Source: Ignavibacteria bacterium UBA961
GTDB taxonomy: Bacteria > Bacteroidota > Ignavibacteria > Kapaibacteriales > UBA961
NCBI GenBank assembly: GCA_002293005.1
Contig: DBCJ01000071.1
Span: forward strand, 1 to 34,917
Reading direction: 5' to 3'
DNA length: 34,917 nt
Shown here: positions 8,837 through 16,237 of the stretch, one piece after another
Position numbering within the stretch: position 1 is the first letter of the stretch
Layout: every line of letters begins with the position of its first letter
The notes under the pieces: generated by a model
Told to the model about the DNA's origin: nothing
Database searches by the model: none
What the model saw: the letters and a program-made list of their open reading frames with translations, nothing else
Position numbers and translations under genes: made by a program

Positions 8837-10660
8837 TTAGGATGTACGCCCAAATCGTCTATCGAACTCTCGTAATTGCATTTCGAGAATGATTGGTCTG
8901 CCATGCGGACAAACTCCAGGCATTTCGCAAGCAAATAGATCTTGGATCAGAGATTTCATTTCGCTTTCTGACAATACATGACCTGCCTTGATTGCGGCTT
9001 TGCATCCCATCGTTGCCGCAATATTGTCTCTGCTTCCATGTGGTCTGATTTCTTCATATTCTCTGAATTGGGTGATGATTTCTTGCAATGCTAAGTGTTC
9101 AGTTCCAGCAATGATGTCGAAAGGAACTGCTATAACGCTGATTTCCTTGCCTTCTTGGGAGAATCTGAATCCTAATTTTTCCAGATCTCCTTGCAAATGC
9201 GTGAAAATCAGGAAGTCTTCCGGTAAGAGATTGACCAGGATTGGGAATAACAGAGTCTGACCTTGTACGGCTTGCACATTCAAAGCTCTGAGAGATTTTT
9301 CATAGATGATTCTCTCATGTGCGGCATGTTGATCAACAATCATTACTCCATCTGAGTTTTGAATGAAGATATATTTTGCATGCAATTGCCACATTGAACC
9401 GAATTCTCTTTGTGAGATCGGAACATGTTCTGTTTTTGGGGCAAGTAATTCCTGCTCGGCTCCAAACAAATGCTCGAATGCTGTTCTATGACGGGAAGTG
9501 ATTTCTTGTGAATCTGAATTTCTAATATTGGAATGTACAATCTCTCCGGTCATGCGATTTACATATGATGCGCCTGTATTTATTGTGTCTTTGTGCGTTG
9601 AAATGCTTAATCTCTCAAATGGCTGACTTGCTATTTGTTCTCTGAATTGCATTTCAGGTATGATATGCGCCTTTGAAAGTGCATTACCAATGGCATGATG
9701 TATGGCATTATAAATACCTCTTTCATATTCGAATTTGACTTCATGTTTTTGTGGATGGACATTCACATCGACTTTTGTCGGATCTATGGTGAGATTTACC
9801 ACAAAAAAAGGATGCATGTTTTTTTCAATCAGATGTTCATATGGCTGAAATACAGCATGAGCCAATGAACGACTGATGATAGGTCTTTGATTCATGAAAA
9901 AATGTTGACCTGCTCTGGATTGCCTTGCCAAATGGGGAAGTCCGGCAAATCCGCTCACAAGAACCTCAGGGGATTCATGTTGTATTGGCAATAGTCCCTC
10001 AGAAACTTCTTTTCCATAGAGATTTTTTATGCGTTCTTGCAATGTTGAAACAGGTACATCAAACACCAGTGTATCACCATCATAGAATGTGAATCTGCAT
10101 TCCGGATGACCAAGCGCCGAGCGATACATGGTTTCTGAAATATGTCTGAATTCAACCAAGTCCGATTTCAAGAATTTTTTTCTGGCGGGAACATTGAAAA
10201 ACATGTTTTTTACGATGACTTGCGTGCCGACTTCCGTCATGCATGGTTCTAATGTGAGTTCTTGCAAGGGTTCCGCTGATAATGACCAACCATGTTCTGC
10301 ATCTCTTCTTTTTGTTTTGATTTCTAGATGAGCAACCGCGGCTATGGAAGCGAGTGCTTCGCCTCTGAAGCCAAGCGTTGCAATTCTTTCGAGATCTTGT
10401 GATGTTTTGATTTTACTGGTGGCATGTCTTTGAATACTGAGAAGAAGATCTTCTTTACTCATTCCTGATCCATTATCAATAACATGTATCGCTTGTTTTC
10501 CGGCTTTATGAGCAATGACGAGTATTGAATCAGCACCTGCATCGAGTGCATTCTCAACCAATTCTTTGATGATGGATTCTGGTCTTTGCACAACTTCTCC
10601 CGCCGCAATTTGATTTGCGATATGATCGGGAAGAAGTGCTATTGTTTTTGTGGGAAGCAT
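8837..10660 (-). CDS. mutL: DNA mismatch repair protein MutL (endonuclease type)
   Basis: 607 residues. The N-terminal GHKL ATPase has NALDAGAD, DNGSGM and GFRGEAL (97-103). The C-terminal dimerisation domain carries the metal-binding endonuclease motif DQHAAHERIIYE (about 443-454), plus CKAAIKAG and CPHGRP. These mark MutL as the nicking type found in bacteria without MutH-directed repair. It acts after MutS recognises a mismatch. ATG 10660 was chosen; it lies 4 nt after the pfkA stop. An in-frame GTG at 10672 would add four residues and overlap pfkA. The gene is tightly linked to pfkA, so it is probably translated from a polycistronic message. The 126 nt between its stop and ftsH hold no clear terminator or TAnnTTTG box. 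Confidence 0.95.
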   Translation of the reverse strand: MLPTKTIALLPDHIANQIAAGEVVQRPESIIKELVENALDAGADSILVIAHKAGKQAIHVIDNGSGMSKEDLLLSIQRHATSKIKTSQDLERIATLGFRGEALASIAAVAHLEIKTKRRDAEHGWSLSAEPLQELTLEPCMTEVGTQVIVKNMFFNVPARKKFLKSDLVEFRHISETMYRSALGHPECRFTFYDGDTLVFDVPVSTLQERIKNLYGKEVSEGLLPIQHESPEVLVSGFAGLPHLARQSRAGQHFFMNQRPIISRSLAHAVFQPYEHLIEKNMHPFFVVNLTIDPTKVDVNVHPQKHEVKFEYERGIYNAIHHAIGNALSKAHIIPEMQFREQIASQPFERLSISTHKDTINTGASYVNRMTGEIVHSNIRNSDSQEITSRHRTAFEHLFGAEQELLAPKTEHVPISQREFGSMWQLHAKYIFIQNSDGVMIVDQHAAHERIIYEKSLRALNVQAVQGQTLLFPILVNLLPEDFLIFTHLQGDLEKLGFRFSQEGKEISVIAVPFDIIAGTEHLALQEIITQFREYEEIRPHGSRDNIAATMGCKAAIKAGHVLSESEMKSLIQDLFACEMPGVCPHGRPIILEMQLREFDRRFGRTS

Positions 10661-10664
10661 ATTG

Positions 10665-11768
10665 TTAGTCACCGAAACTTATACCGATATCTCTTGCGGT
10701 TTGAATGATTTCACTGTCAATTGGAACGCGTTTCATTCTGCGAGTCACTTCGCTAAGAGGAACTGTATTAACATATGGAGGATCGAGTGCAACCATTACA
10801 TCGGAATGACCATCGGCAATCGCTCTGACTGCTGAAGCACCGAATCGAAGAGCTAGTAATCTGTCATTTGCCGTGGGCATTCCACCTCTTTGCAAATGTC
10901 CGAGCACAACTAGTCGAGTTTCTTTGCCTGTATGATGCTCAATTTCTTTGACAAGTTTTTCTCCGGCCCCACCCAATCTTACTGCTTGACCAATAGTTTG
11001 GCCAATGACAGAAACGCTACCGTCTTTTGGAAGTGCGCCTTCTGCAATGACAATGATTGAAAAATGGGAACCTGAGTGTTCTCTATCTTGAATTTTATTG
11101 ACAATGGAATCGATGTCATAGGGTATTTCCGGAAGCAAGATACAATCAGCTGTCCCGGCAATTCCTGAATGCAATGCTATCCAGCCGGCATATCTTCCCA
11201 TGACTTCGACGATCATCACTCTTTCATGTGCTTCGGCAGTGGAATGTAATCGATCAATGCAATTGGTTGCGAATTCAACAGCAGTTTCAAAACCAAATGT
11301 TGCAATTGTTTTTTCGAGGTCATTGTCAATTGTTTTTGGAACACCAATCACTTGCAATCCCTTCTTGGCAAGTATATGTGCTATTTCCATAGAGCCATCT
11401 CCACCAATGGAGATGAGTGCATCGATTCCCATGGATTTGAATGTGGAAATGATTTCATCTGTTCGATCAATTTCGGTTATTATTCCATCGGAATTCACAA
11501 TTGGGTAATGCAAGGGATTACCTTTATTGGTTGTCCCGAGTATGGTTCCTCCGAGATGTGTTATTCCACGGACGGAATCCGGAGTAAGTTCCATGGTTCC
11601 ACCACCATGTCTTGTGAATTCATTGGGTGAAAGGATACCATTGAATCCATTGCGAATTCCTATGCATTTCCAATTCCTTTGATGAGCGGATAGAACCGCT
11701 GAGCGTATAACTGCATTTAATCCCGGCGCATCGCCGCCACCGGTGCTGATTGCTATTGTTTTGGACAT
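10665..11768 (-). CDS. pfkA: 6-phosphofructokinase
   Basis: 367 residues of the PfkA family, which phosphorylates fructose 6-phosphate to fructose 1,6-bisphosphate in glycolysis. Visible motifs are ISTGGGDAPGLNAVIR (nucleotide-binding start), SIGGDGSM (about 120-127), the catalytic PKTIDND (144-150), VEVMGRYAGWIAL and LGHLQRGG. The residues that separate donor types are Gly in GGDG (ATP-type; PPi enzymes usually have Asp there) and Lys in PKTIDND (as in group III and PPi enzymes). This combination is known in ATP-using group III PFKs, so ATP is the likelier donor, but it should not be taken as proven. The gene starts 12 nt after the haloperoxidase-like gene stops and ends 4 nt before mutL. 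Confidence 0.94.
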   Translation of the reverse strand: MSKTIAISTGGGDAPGLNAVIRSAVLSAHQRNWKCIGIRNGFNGILSPNEFTRHGGGTMELTPDSVRGITHLGGTILGTTNKGNPLHYPIVNSDGIITEIDRTDEIISTFKSMGIDALISIGGDGSMEIAHILAKKGLQVIGVPKTIDNDLEKTIATFGFETAVEFATNCIDRLHSTAEAHERVMIVEVMGRYAGWIALHSGIAGTADCILLPEIPYDIDSIVNKIQDREHSGSHFSIIVIAEGALPKDGSVSVIGQTIGQAVRLGGAGEKLVKEIEHHTGKETRLVVLGHLQRGGMPTANDRLLALRFGASAVRAIADGHSDVMVALDPPYVNTVPLSEVTRRMKRVPIDSEIIQTARDIGISFGD

Positions 11769-11780
11769 TTTTTTCTATGA

Positions 11781-13148
11781 TTATTCTTGATGTTCTTCTC
11801 GAGGCTTTCTGAGATTTAATCTATCCCAAACAAATCCGCCGATTTCTTTTCCTATTCTATTGCCTTCATCGCAAGCTCTGCGAAAATGAATGCCTCCATA
11901 AATGCGACTGATGGATGCTTCATATGCTGCTGCATGATAATTTGGGAATGTGCGGATTGGTAAACCAAATCGTATTTCAGTTGAATCTGCAAATGAAAAT
12001 TCACCAAAGAGTCTTGTGAGTACTTCCGCACTTGCAGATGAAATAGTGCTATGACCGCTTGTATGTTCGGGGAAAGGAGGAGTCTGAAGATATGGTTCCC
12101 AGGTTGAGTCAATATATTTATTGATAAATGTGACTGGGCGAATATAGTGAGATGAGTATTTTTCATTCCAACATGCAGTGAAGGCATCAAAGAGTGTTGT
12201 TCCAACAAGAGTATATGCTTCAATTGCTTGCATCATGTCTGCATTGATTCTGTCACATCCCACTTTTGCGAGAGCAAGCCAATGTCCACCGGGTGAAATT
12301 TGTCTTGTATTAAAAACAAAATGTCCTTGATGCCATGCTTTGATTGGATTGCAGTCCCAAAATGCAGCGATTTCTTTTTGTTCAATCGTAAGATTTTTGG
12401 AAGTGATATACACTTGCATCACTTGATCATAAAATGGTGAATTTGGTGTTTCATCATAATTGATTGGTGGAAGTGGTCTGAATTGGGATGCAGAATCAAG
12501 TACCAATGTGCGCATAGTTTTGAACCATGGATCGAGTGGATCTGCAAATTCCGGTGGAGTTGGTTCCCATTTACCTTTTCCCTTAGGAAAATTATAGCGT
12601 GGTCGAGCTTGATTCTTAGTATATCCATCATCCTTGAACCATGCTATCACATATTTCCCAACATTCTCACCATGCTTTATGGAGCGTTCAATGATATCAT
12701 CGCCTTTGTCAATATCTTCATATTCATCTTCGATCACTTCGATCTGAGCTTTATACATGCTGTCGGAATAATGCGAACGATACAACACTTTTTTTACCAA
12801 AGTTTTATACGCTGAAATGGCGCATAATCTCCAGTCATATTTAAGGGATATATCAGGCATGGGAGGATTGTCGAATCTATTCAGTTGTCCTGTCAGCGGT
12901 CTATATTGTGTAGCAAATCCGGGTTGTGCCGCAGTATAAGCGGCAATATTAGCATAAGCATAATGTTTGGAAATAACCGCCGGTGAAAATCCATCTTCCA
13001 TGATGATGTCGGTCATCATGGCATTCCAATCATGCACAAATCGAGCCTGCTTATATTTGATGGAATCGGGAATCGATTGTTTTTGAGCAATGAGAGAAAA
13101 GGAATTCGATGCTACCATTACTGCAAATAACACAATGAGCTTTTTCAT
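11781..13148 (-). CDS. Secreted vanadium-dependent haloperoxidase / PAP2-like protein
   Basis: 455 residues with a signal peptide (MKKLIVLFAVMVASNSFSLIAQ), so probably periplasmic or exported. The C-terminal third has all three motifs shared by vanadate haloperoxidases and PAP2 acid phosphatases: K330 to R337-P338 (KYSSHYIRP), SGH at 364-366 (PEHTSGHS), and SRIYGGIH with R415 and the catalytic H421. The Trp/Pro/Asp-rich helical N-terminal region is typical of the larger haloperoxidase-like members rather than small PAP2 lipid phosphatases. Whether it oxidises halides with vanadate or hydrolyses phosphate esters cannot be decided from these motifs. Its start overlaps the GNAT gene stop by 4 nt (ATGA), so the two are translationally coupled, and pfkA follows 12 nt downstream. 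Confidence 0.85.
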   Translation of the reverse strand: MKKLIVLFAVMVASNSFSLIAQKQSIPDSIKYKQARFVHDWNAMMTDIIMEDGFSPAVISKHYAYANIAAYTAAQPGFATQYRPLTGQLNRFDNPPMPDISLKYDWRLCAISAYKTLVKKVLYRSHYSDSMYKAQIEVIEDEYEDIDKGDDIIERSIKHGENVGKYVIAWFKDDGYTKNQARPRYNFPKGKGKWEPTPPEFADPLDPWFKTMRTLVLDSASQFRPLPPINYDETPNSPFYDQVMQVYITSKNLTIEQKEIAAFWDCNPIKAWHQGHFVFNTRQISPGGHWLALAKVGCDRINADMMQAIEAYTLVGTTLFDAFTACWNEKYSSHYIRPVTFINKYIDSTWEPYLQTPPFPEHTSGHSTISSASAEVLTRLFGEFSFADSTEIRFGLPIRTFPNYHAAAYEASISRIYGGIHFRRACDEGNRIGKEIGGFVWDRLNLRKPREEHQE

Positions 13149-13645
13149 ATTTGGTCTTCAGGATTTGATGAGAGTAATTTTGAGTATATCAATTTTGGTC
13201 CATGTTTGCCGGAAACATCATTTCCAATAACAGAAAACCCATTCTTGACATTTATTGCGTACATGATTGAGTTATTTATGAGCGTTTTCGTTCTAATCAA
13301 TCTGTAATGATGGTTTAGGCACCATTCATGTTGCATATGCATAAGATATTGTGCTATTCCATGTTCTCTAAACTTAGGATGAACGCCACCGATCCAACTG
13401 TAGAAAACATCATCGGAATATTGATAGCCGATTTTGCATGCTATTAGAATGTTGTCAGAATTTCTTGCCAACAACATTAATGCATGTTTGTGTTTCAATG
13501 CACTGAAATATTCATGATTAGGCTTGTTCTCGAAAAGTGACATTGATAAATTTACCAATTCATCCAAAAGAGCATCATTTGGGATTGAATCTATGCAATC
13601 GAAAGTGATTTCTCCAAATTGGCTGTGTATGGTGTTTTCAGTCAT
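13145..13645 (-). CDS. GNAT-family N-acetyltransferase
   Basis: 166 residues with the GNAT fold pattern. A beta strand, YSWIGGVHPKFREHGIAQYL, carries the acetyl-CoA-binding RxxGIA loop (FREHGIA). It is followed by an RTKTLINNSIMYAINVKNGF segment like the N-x-x-M-Y-x-x-N-x-x-x-GF motif common in the superfamily. Substrate is unknown. It is the first gene of a minus-strand run (GNAT, haloperoxidase-like, pfkA, mutL) and diverges from dapD across a 68-nt region. There is no evident Shine-Dalgarno before the ATG. The 4-nt stop/start overlap with the haloperoxidase-like gene hints at a functional link, but nothing in the sequence says what it is. Confidence 0.8.
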   Translation of the reverse strand: MTENTIHSQFGEITFDCIDSIPNDALLDELVNLSMSLFENKPNHEYFSALKHKHALMLLARNSDNILIACKIGYQYSDDVFYSWIGGVHPKFREHGIAQYLMHMQHEWCLNHHYRLIRTKTLINNSIMYAINVKNGFSVIGNDVSGKHGPKLIYSKLLSSNPEDQI

Positions 13646-13713
13646 TAACTAAGATACAAAAATGCTAACTTGTCTTCTATGACTTTTGTTCTTTCAACTT
13701 TATTTCATTCATC

Positions 13714-14550
13714 ATGCATCATCTTCAATCTTCAATCGAATCTCTTATTGGTAGTTCAGTCGAATATCTACAAGGTCAAAATAATCTTGCTGTTTTGGAG
13801 GATTTTCTCCAAGCTTTGAATGTAGGTGAAATTCGTGCTGCAACTTGTGATGAATCCGGAACTTGGACTGTTCATCAATGGGTGAAGCAGGGAATATTGA
13901 TGCTGTTTAAGGTCGGAGTTTTGAAGGATATGTCTATTTCGGGAATGCCATTCTTTGATAAGCATACAATCCCATTGAAAGAAATGTCCATAAGTGACAA
14001 TGTGCGTTTGGTTCCAGGTGGCTCTGCCATTAGGACCGGATCATATATTGCACCCGGAGTGATTTGCATGCCACCAATGTATATAAATATCGGTGCATAT
14101 GTTGATTCGGGTACAATGGTTGATTCACATGCTCTGGTTGGTACATGTGCTCAAATAGGGAAGAATGTACATATCAGTGCGGCTGCTCAAATAGGTGGAG
14201 TACTGGAGCCAGCCGGTGCCAGGCCGGTGATTATAGAGGACAATGTTATGATAGGTGGAAATTGCGGAGTATATGAAGGCGTTTTGATTCGTAATCGAGC
14301 AGTATTGGGTACAGGAGTGATTCTCAATGCTTCGACTCATGTTTATGACTTGGTAAATGGGATTGTAATCAAGCCTAAAGCAGGGCAGCCATTGGAGATT
14401 CCGGCGAATGCCGTGGTCATACCCGGTTCAAGGTCAATTGAATCTTCATTTGGTAGAGAGCATGGGCTTTCAATATCAACGCCATTGATTGTTAAATATC
14501 GTGATGAGAAAACTGATGCAAAAACGGCATTGGAAGATGCTTTGAGATAA
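13714..14550 (+). CDS. dapD: 2,3,4,5-tetrahydropyridine-2,6-dicarboxylate N-succinyltransferase
   Basis: 278 residues. DapD transfers succinyl from succinyl-CoA to tetrahydrodipicolinate in the succinylase branch of lysine and diaminopimelate synthesis, as a cytoplasmic trimer. The N-terminal helical part is followed by a left-handed beta-helix of hexapeptide repeats (about 100-235), with the diagnostic stretches MPPMYINIGAYVDSGTMVDS, GGVLEPAGARPVIIEDN and GGNCGVYEGV. Length matches the family. It stands alone, divergent from the GNAT gene and convergent with rpmG. The 68-nt upstream region has no exact TAnnTTTG box. Transcription ends at the shared hairpin immediately after the stop. Confidence 0.96.
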   Translation: MHHLQSSIESLIGSSVEYLQGQNNLAVLEDFLQALNVGEIRAATCDESGTWTVHQWVKQGILMLFKVGVLKDMSISGMPFFDKHTIPLKEMSISDNVRLVPGGSAIRTGSYIAPGVICMPPMYINIGAYVDSGTMVDSHALVGTCAQIGKNVHISAAAQIGGVLEPAGARPVIIEDNVMIGGNCGVYEGVLIRNRAVLGTGVILNASTHVYDLVNGIVIKPKAGQPLEIPANAVVIPGSRSIESSFGREHGLSISTPLIVKYRDEKTDAKTALEDALR

Positions 14551-14554
14551 AAAA

Positions 14555-14576
14555 AAAGCCGTCATTTGACGGCTTT
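14555..14576. terminator. Bidirectional terminator between dapD and rpmG
   Basis: A perfect 10-bp stem, AAAGCCGTCA (14555-14564) with TGACGGCTTT (14567-14576), closed by a 2-nt TT loop. It is flanked by a run of A on the dapD side, which reads as a long T tract for rpmG, and by TTT on the other. It begins 4 nt after the dapD stop. The rpmG stop codon (14577-14575) lies partly inside the stem. Confidence 0.85.
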
Positions 14577-14754
14577 ATCGAGTTTCTCTGTGAATCGTAT
14601 GTCTGCGAAGGAAAGGATTGTATTTCTTGATTTCCAATCTCTCAGGATGATTCTGTTTGTTTTTGGTAGTGGTATAGCGGGAAGCTGGTCTGCCTTCTTT
14701 TTTTGCTTCCGTGCACTCAAGCGTAATAATGACGCGGGCTCCTTTCTTAGCCAT
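14575..14754 (-). CDS. rpmG: 50S ribosomal protein L33
   Basis: 59 residues, read directly from the minus strand: it begins MAKKGARVIITLECTEAK and contains SRYTTTKNKQNHPERLEIKK and YNPFLRRHTIHRE, which is L33 along its whole length. It lacks the paired CxxC zinc motifs (one Cys only), so it is the C-minus form that does not bind zinc. A Shine-Dalgarno-like AGGA precedes the ATG, and a perfect FCB-type -7 box sits about 50 nt upstream. The gene points away from the tRNA/secE/nusG operon and converges on dapD. In many bacteria rpmG either sits with rpmB or precedes secE in the same direction. Confidence 0.93.
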   Translation of the reverse strand: MAKKGARVIITLECTEAKKEGRPASRYTTTKNKQNHPERLEIKKYNPFLRRHTIHRETR

Positions 14755-14805
14755 GGCCTAGTCCTGAAATTATACTTTAATATTGAATTTCAATAGAATG
14801 AACGA

Positions 14806-14836
14806 CAAAAATAGGTAATTCACCGAGATAATTCAG
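14806..14836 (-). promoter_or_regulatory. Candidate FCB-type promoter for rpmG
   Basis: Minus strand: a perfect -7 box TATTTTTG (14813-14806), with CTG (14836-14834) 20 nt upstream. The expected start site is near 14800, giving a leader of about 45 nt. It has the same CTG variant of the upstream box as the IcmF-like gene promoter. Confidence 0.5.
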
Positions 14837-14910
14837 CTTTTTTTTTGTGATTTCTTACATATTTGATACCGAGTAATCAATTTAACCCAAAATATTTTTG
14901 AAATATCCTC

Positions 14911-14940
14911 TTGTTCAATTCCAAAAAAACTGTAACTTTG
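14911..14940 (+). promoter_or_regulatory. Candidate FCB-type promoter of the tRNA-secE-nusG-rpl-rpo operon
   Basis: TTG (14911-14913), a 19-nt spacer, then a perfect -7 box TAACTTTG (14933-14940), matching the Bacteroidota-type consensus. The start site would be near 14947, about 10 nt before tRNA-Tyr. A second perfect -7 box, TATTTTTG at 14893-14900, lies upstream but has no TTG at the right distance. This is the only convincing promoter seen upstream of the whole superoperon. Confidence 0.6.
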
Positions 14941-14956
14941 TAGTCTCTGCAATTAA

Positions 14957-15038
14957 GGGCAGGTACCAGAGCGGTCAAATGGAGCAGACTGTAAATCTGC
15001 CGGCTTCGCCTTCGGAGGTTCGAATCCTTCCCTGCCCA
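14957..15038 (+). tRNA. tRNA-Tyr(GTA)
   Basis: 82 nt with a long variable arm, as expected for bacterial tRNA-Tyr. The acceptor stem is GGGCAGG/CCTGCCC with discriminator A. The anticodon GTA lies at 14991-14993, and the T arm GAGGTTCGAATCC is standard. The 3' CCA is not encoded. It is the first of four tRNAs leading into secE. Confidence 0.95.
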
Positions 15039-15061
15039 CACAATTGCGAGTATTTTGAAAT

Positions 15062-15134
15062 GCGGGAGTAACTCAGTTGGTAGAGTCACAGCCTTCCAAG
15101 CTGTTGGTCGCGAGTTCGAGTCTCGTCTCCCGCT
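15062..15134 (+). tRNA. tRNA-Gly(TCC)
   Basis: 73-nt cloverleaf: acceptor GCGGGAG/CTCCCGC, anticodon stem ACAGC/GCTGT, loop CTTCCAA with anticodon TCC at 15095-15097, and T-loop GTTCGAGTC. The 3' CCA is not encoded. It follows tRNA-Tyr by 23 nt. Confidence 0.95.
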
Positions 15135-15172
15135 CAACCGAATCAATGCAGAGCCGTTGTGCTGCATGAAAT

Positions 15173-15245
<73 letters not shown>

Positions 15246-15269
15246 CTTCACATGTGTATTTAGACGATT

Positions 15270-15342
15270 ACGGGTGTAGCTCAATCGGTAGAGCAACGGT
15301 CTCCAAAACCGTAGGTTGTGGGTTCGAGTCCTACCGCCCGTG
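15270..15342 (+). tRNA. tRNA-Trp(CCA)
   Basis: 73-nt cloverleaf: acceptor ACGGGTG/CGCCCGT (one G-U pair), anticodon stem ACGGT/ACCGT, loop CTCCAAA with anticodon CCA at 15303-15305, and discriminator G as usual for tRNA-Trp. The 3' CCA is not encoded. It ends 28 nt before secE. Confidence 0.95.
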
Positions 15343-15370
15343 CTACGGCCAAAACAGTCACAGGATTGAT

Positions 15371-15553
15371 ATGATTGCGAAAATCAAACAATATTCAGGC
15401 GAAGTCTCCAAAGAGATGAAGAAGGTTTCTTGGCCTACCAAGCAGCAATTGAAAGAATCTACAACAGTGGTTATAGTCACATGTTTGTTGATCTCGGCAT
15501 TTGTTTGGATTATAGATTTCTTGATGACATCGTTCATACAGACGATATTCTAA
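15371..15553 (+). CDS. secE: Preprotein translocase subunit SecE
   Basis: 60 residues, the single-helix form of SecE that clamps the SecY channel in the inner membrane. The amphipathic N-terminal part (EVSKEMKKVSWPTKQQLKES) contains the conserved KKVSWPT. It is followed by one transmembrane helix (about 31-55, TTVVIVTCLLISAFVWIIDF). A Shine-Dalgarno AGGA stands 6 nt before ATG 15371. The open frame extends further upstream, but that part runs through tRNA-Thr and tRNA-Trp and cannot be coding. The position between tRNA-Trp and nusG is conserved in bacteria. Confidence 0.95.
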   Translation: MIAKIKQYSGEVSKEMKKVSWPTKQQLKESTTVVIVTCLLISAFVWIIDFLMTSFIQTIF

Positions 15554-15571
15554 GTCGGGATGTCTGTGTTT

Positions 15572-15602
15572 GATTCAGTATTGTGAAATGCTGAATCTTT
15601 TT
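15572..15602 (+). terminator. Terminator-like hairpin (possible attenuator) between secE and nusG
   Basis: An 11-bp stem (one G-U pair): GATTCAGTATT (15572-15582) with AATGCTGAATC (15587-15597). A GTGA (GNRA) loop closes it and TTTTTGTCTT follows. This is the canonical form of an intrinsic terminator, inside an operon that must be read through. It ends about 32 nt before nusG, which has no room for a promoter of its own. Partial termination (attenuation) is inferred. Confidence 0.65.
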
Positions 15603-15634
15603 GTCTTAGCCGCAAATTTCCGCATGGAATGAAT

Positions 15635-16201
15635 ATGGAAGAATTTAACAATACGCCGATTCGTCATGATTTAAAGTGGTATGCACTGCGTACATTCACC
15701 AGTCATGAGGCTCGTGTAAAGGCAAGTATCGAGCAAGAGCTTGTTCGCCTTGGCATTGAGGAAAAAGTGCGTACCATCATCATTCCTCAGGAAACTGTGT
15801 ATGAGGTTCGAAATGGAAAGAGGCGTACACGCATAAAGAATACATTGCCTGGTTATTTGCTTATTGAAGCTAACCTTGACAAGAAACTAAAAGAGATTAT
15901 TTGCTCATTACCATCAGTAGTCAGCTTTGCTGGTACAAAGACCGAGCCTACTCCAATTCAGCGAGATGAAGTGGATCGGATACTTGGAAGGATGGAAGAG
16001 CGTAAGAATATAGCAACCATTGAAACCTCATTTGCCGTTGGTGATCCTGTAAAGGTGATCGAAGGGCCTTTTGCCACATTTAGTGGTACAGTGAAGGCTG
16101 TCAACATTGAGAAGCAGAAGTTAAAGGTTGAGGTTGGTATTCTTGGAAGAAAGACACCTGTAGAGCTTGACTTCAGTCAAGTTGAAATGGAAAATCATTG
16201 A
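15635..16201 (+). CDS. nusG: Transcription termination/antitermination protein NusG
   Basis: About 188 residues. The NGN domain (LKWYALRTFTSHEARVKASIEQELVRLG, then the GYLLIEANLD core) is followed by a C-terminal KOW domain (FAVGDPVKVIEGPFATFSGTVKAVNIEK). NusG binds RNA polymerase, suppresses or promotes pausing, and links polymerase to Rho or the ribosome. Two ATGs (15629, 15635) open the frame. 15635 is preferred because a weak GGAA (15626-15629) is correctly spaced for it, but two extra residues cannot be excluded. A terminator-like hairpin stands just upstream. The gene continues into rplK, as in most bacteria. Confidence 0.96.
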   Translation: MEEFNNTPIRHDLKWYALRTFTSHEARVKASIEQELVRLGIEEKVRTIIIPQETVYEVRNGKRRTRIKNTLPGYLLIEANLDKKLKEIICSLPSVVSFAGTKTEPTPIQRDEVDRILGRMEERKNIATIETSFAVGDPVKVIEGPFATFSGTVKAVNIEKQKLKVEVGILGRKTPVELDFSQVEMENH

Positions 16202-16237
16202 TAAATCATTGTCTCATATACCGTATCGTCTAAAGTT

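Noticed and set aside
15624..15632. Three-codon mini-ORF (ATG GAA TGA) overlapping the nusG start
   Set aside because: Too short and without a Shine-Dalgarno; arises by chance from the bases around the nusG start. I see no evidence for translational control by it.
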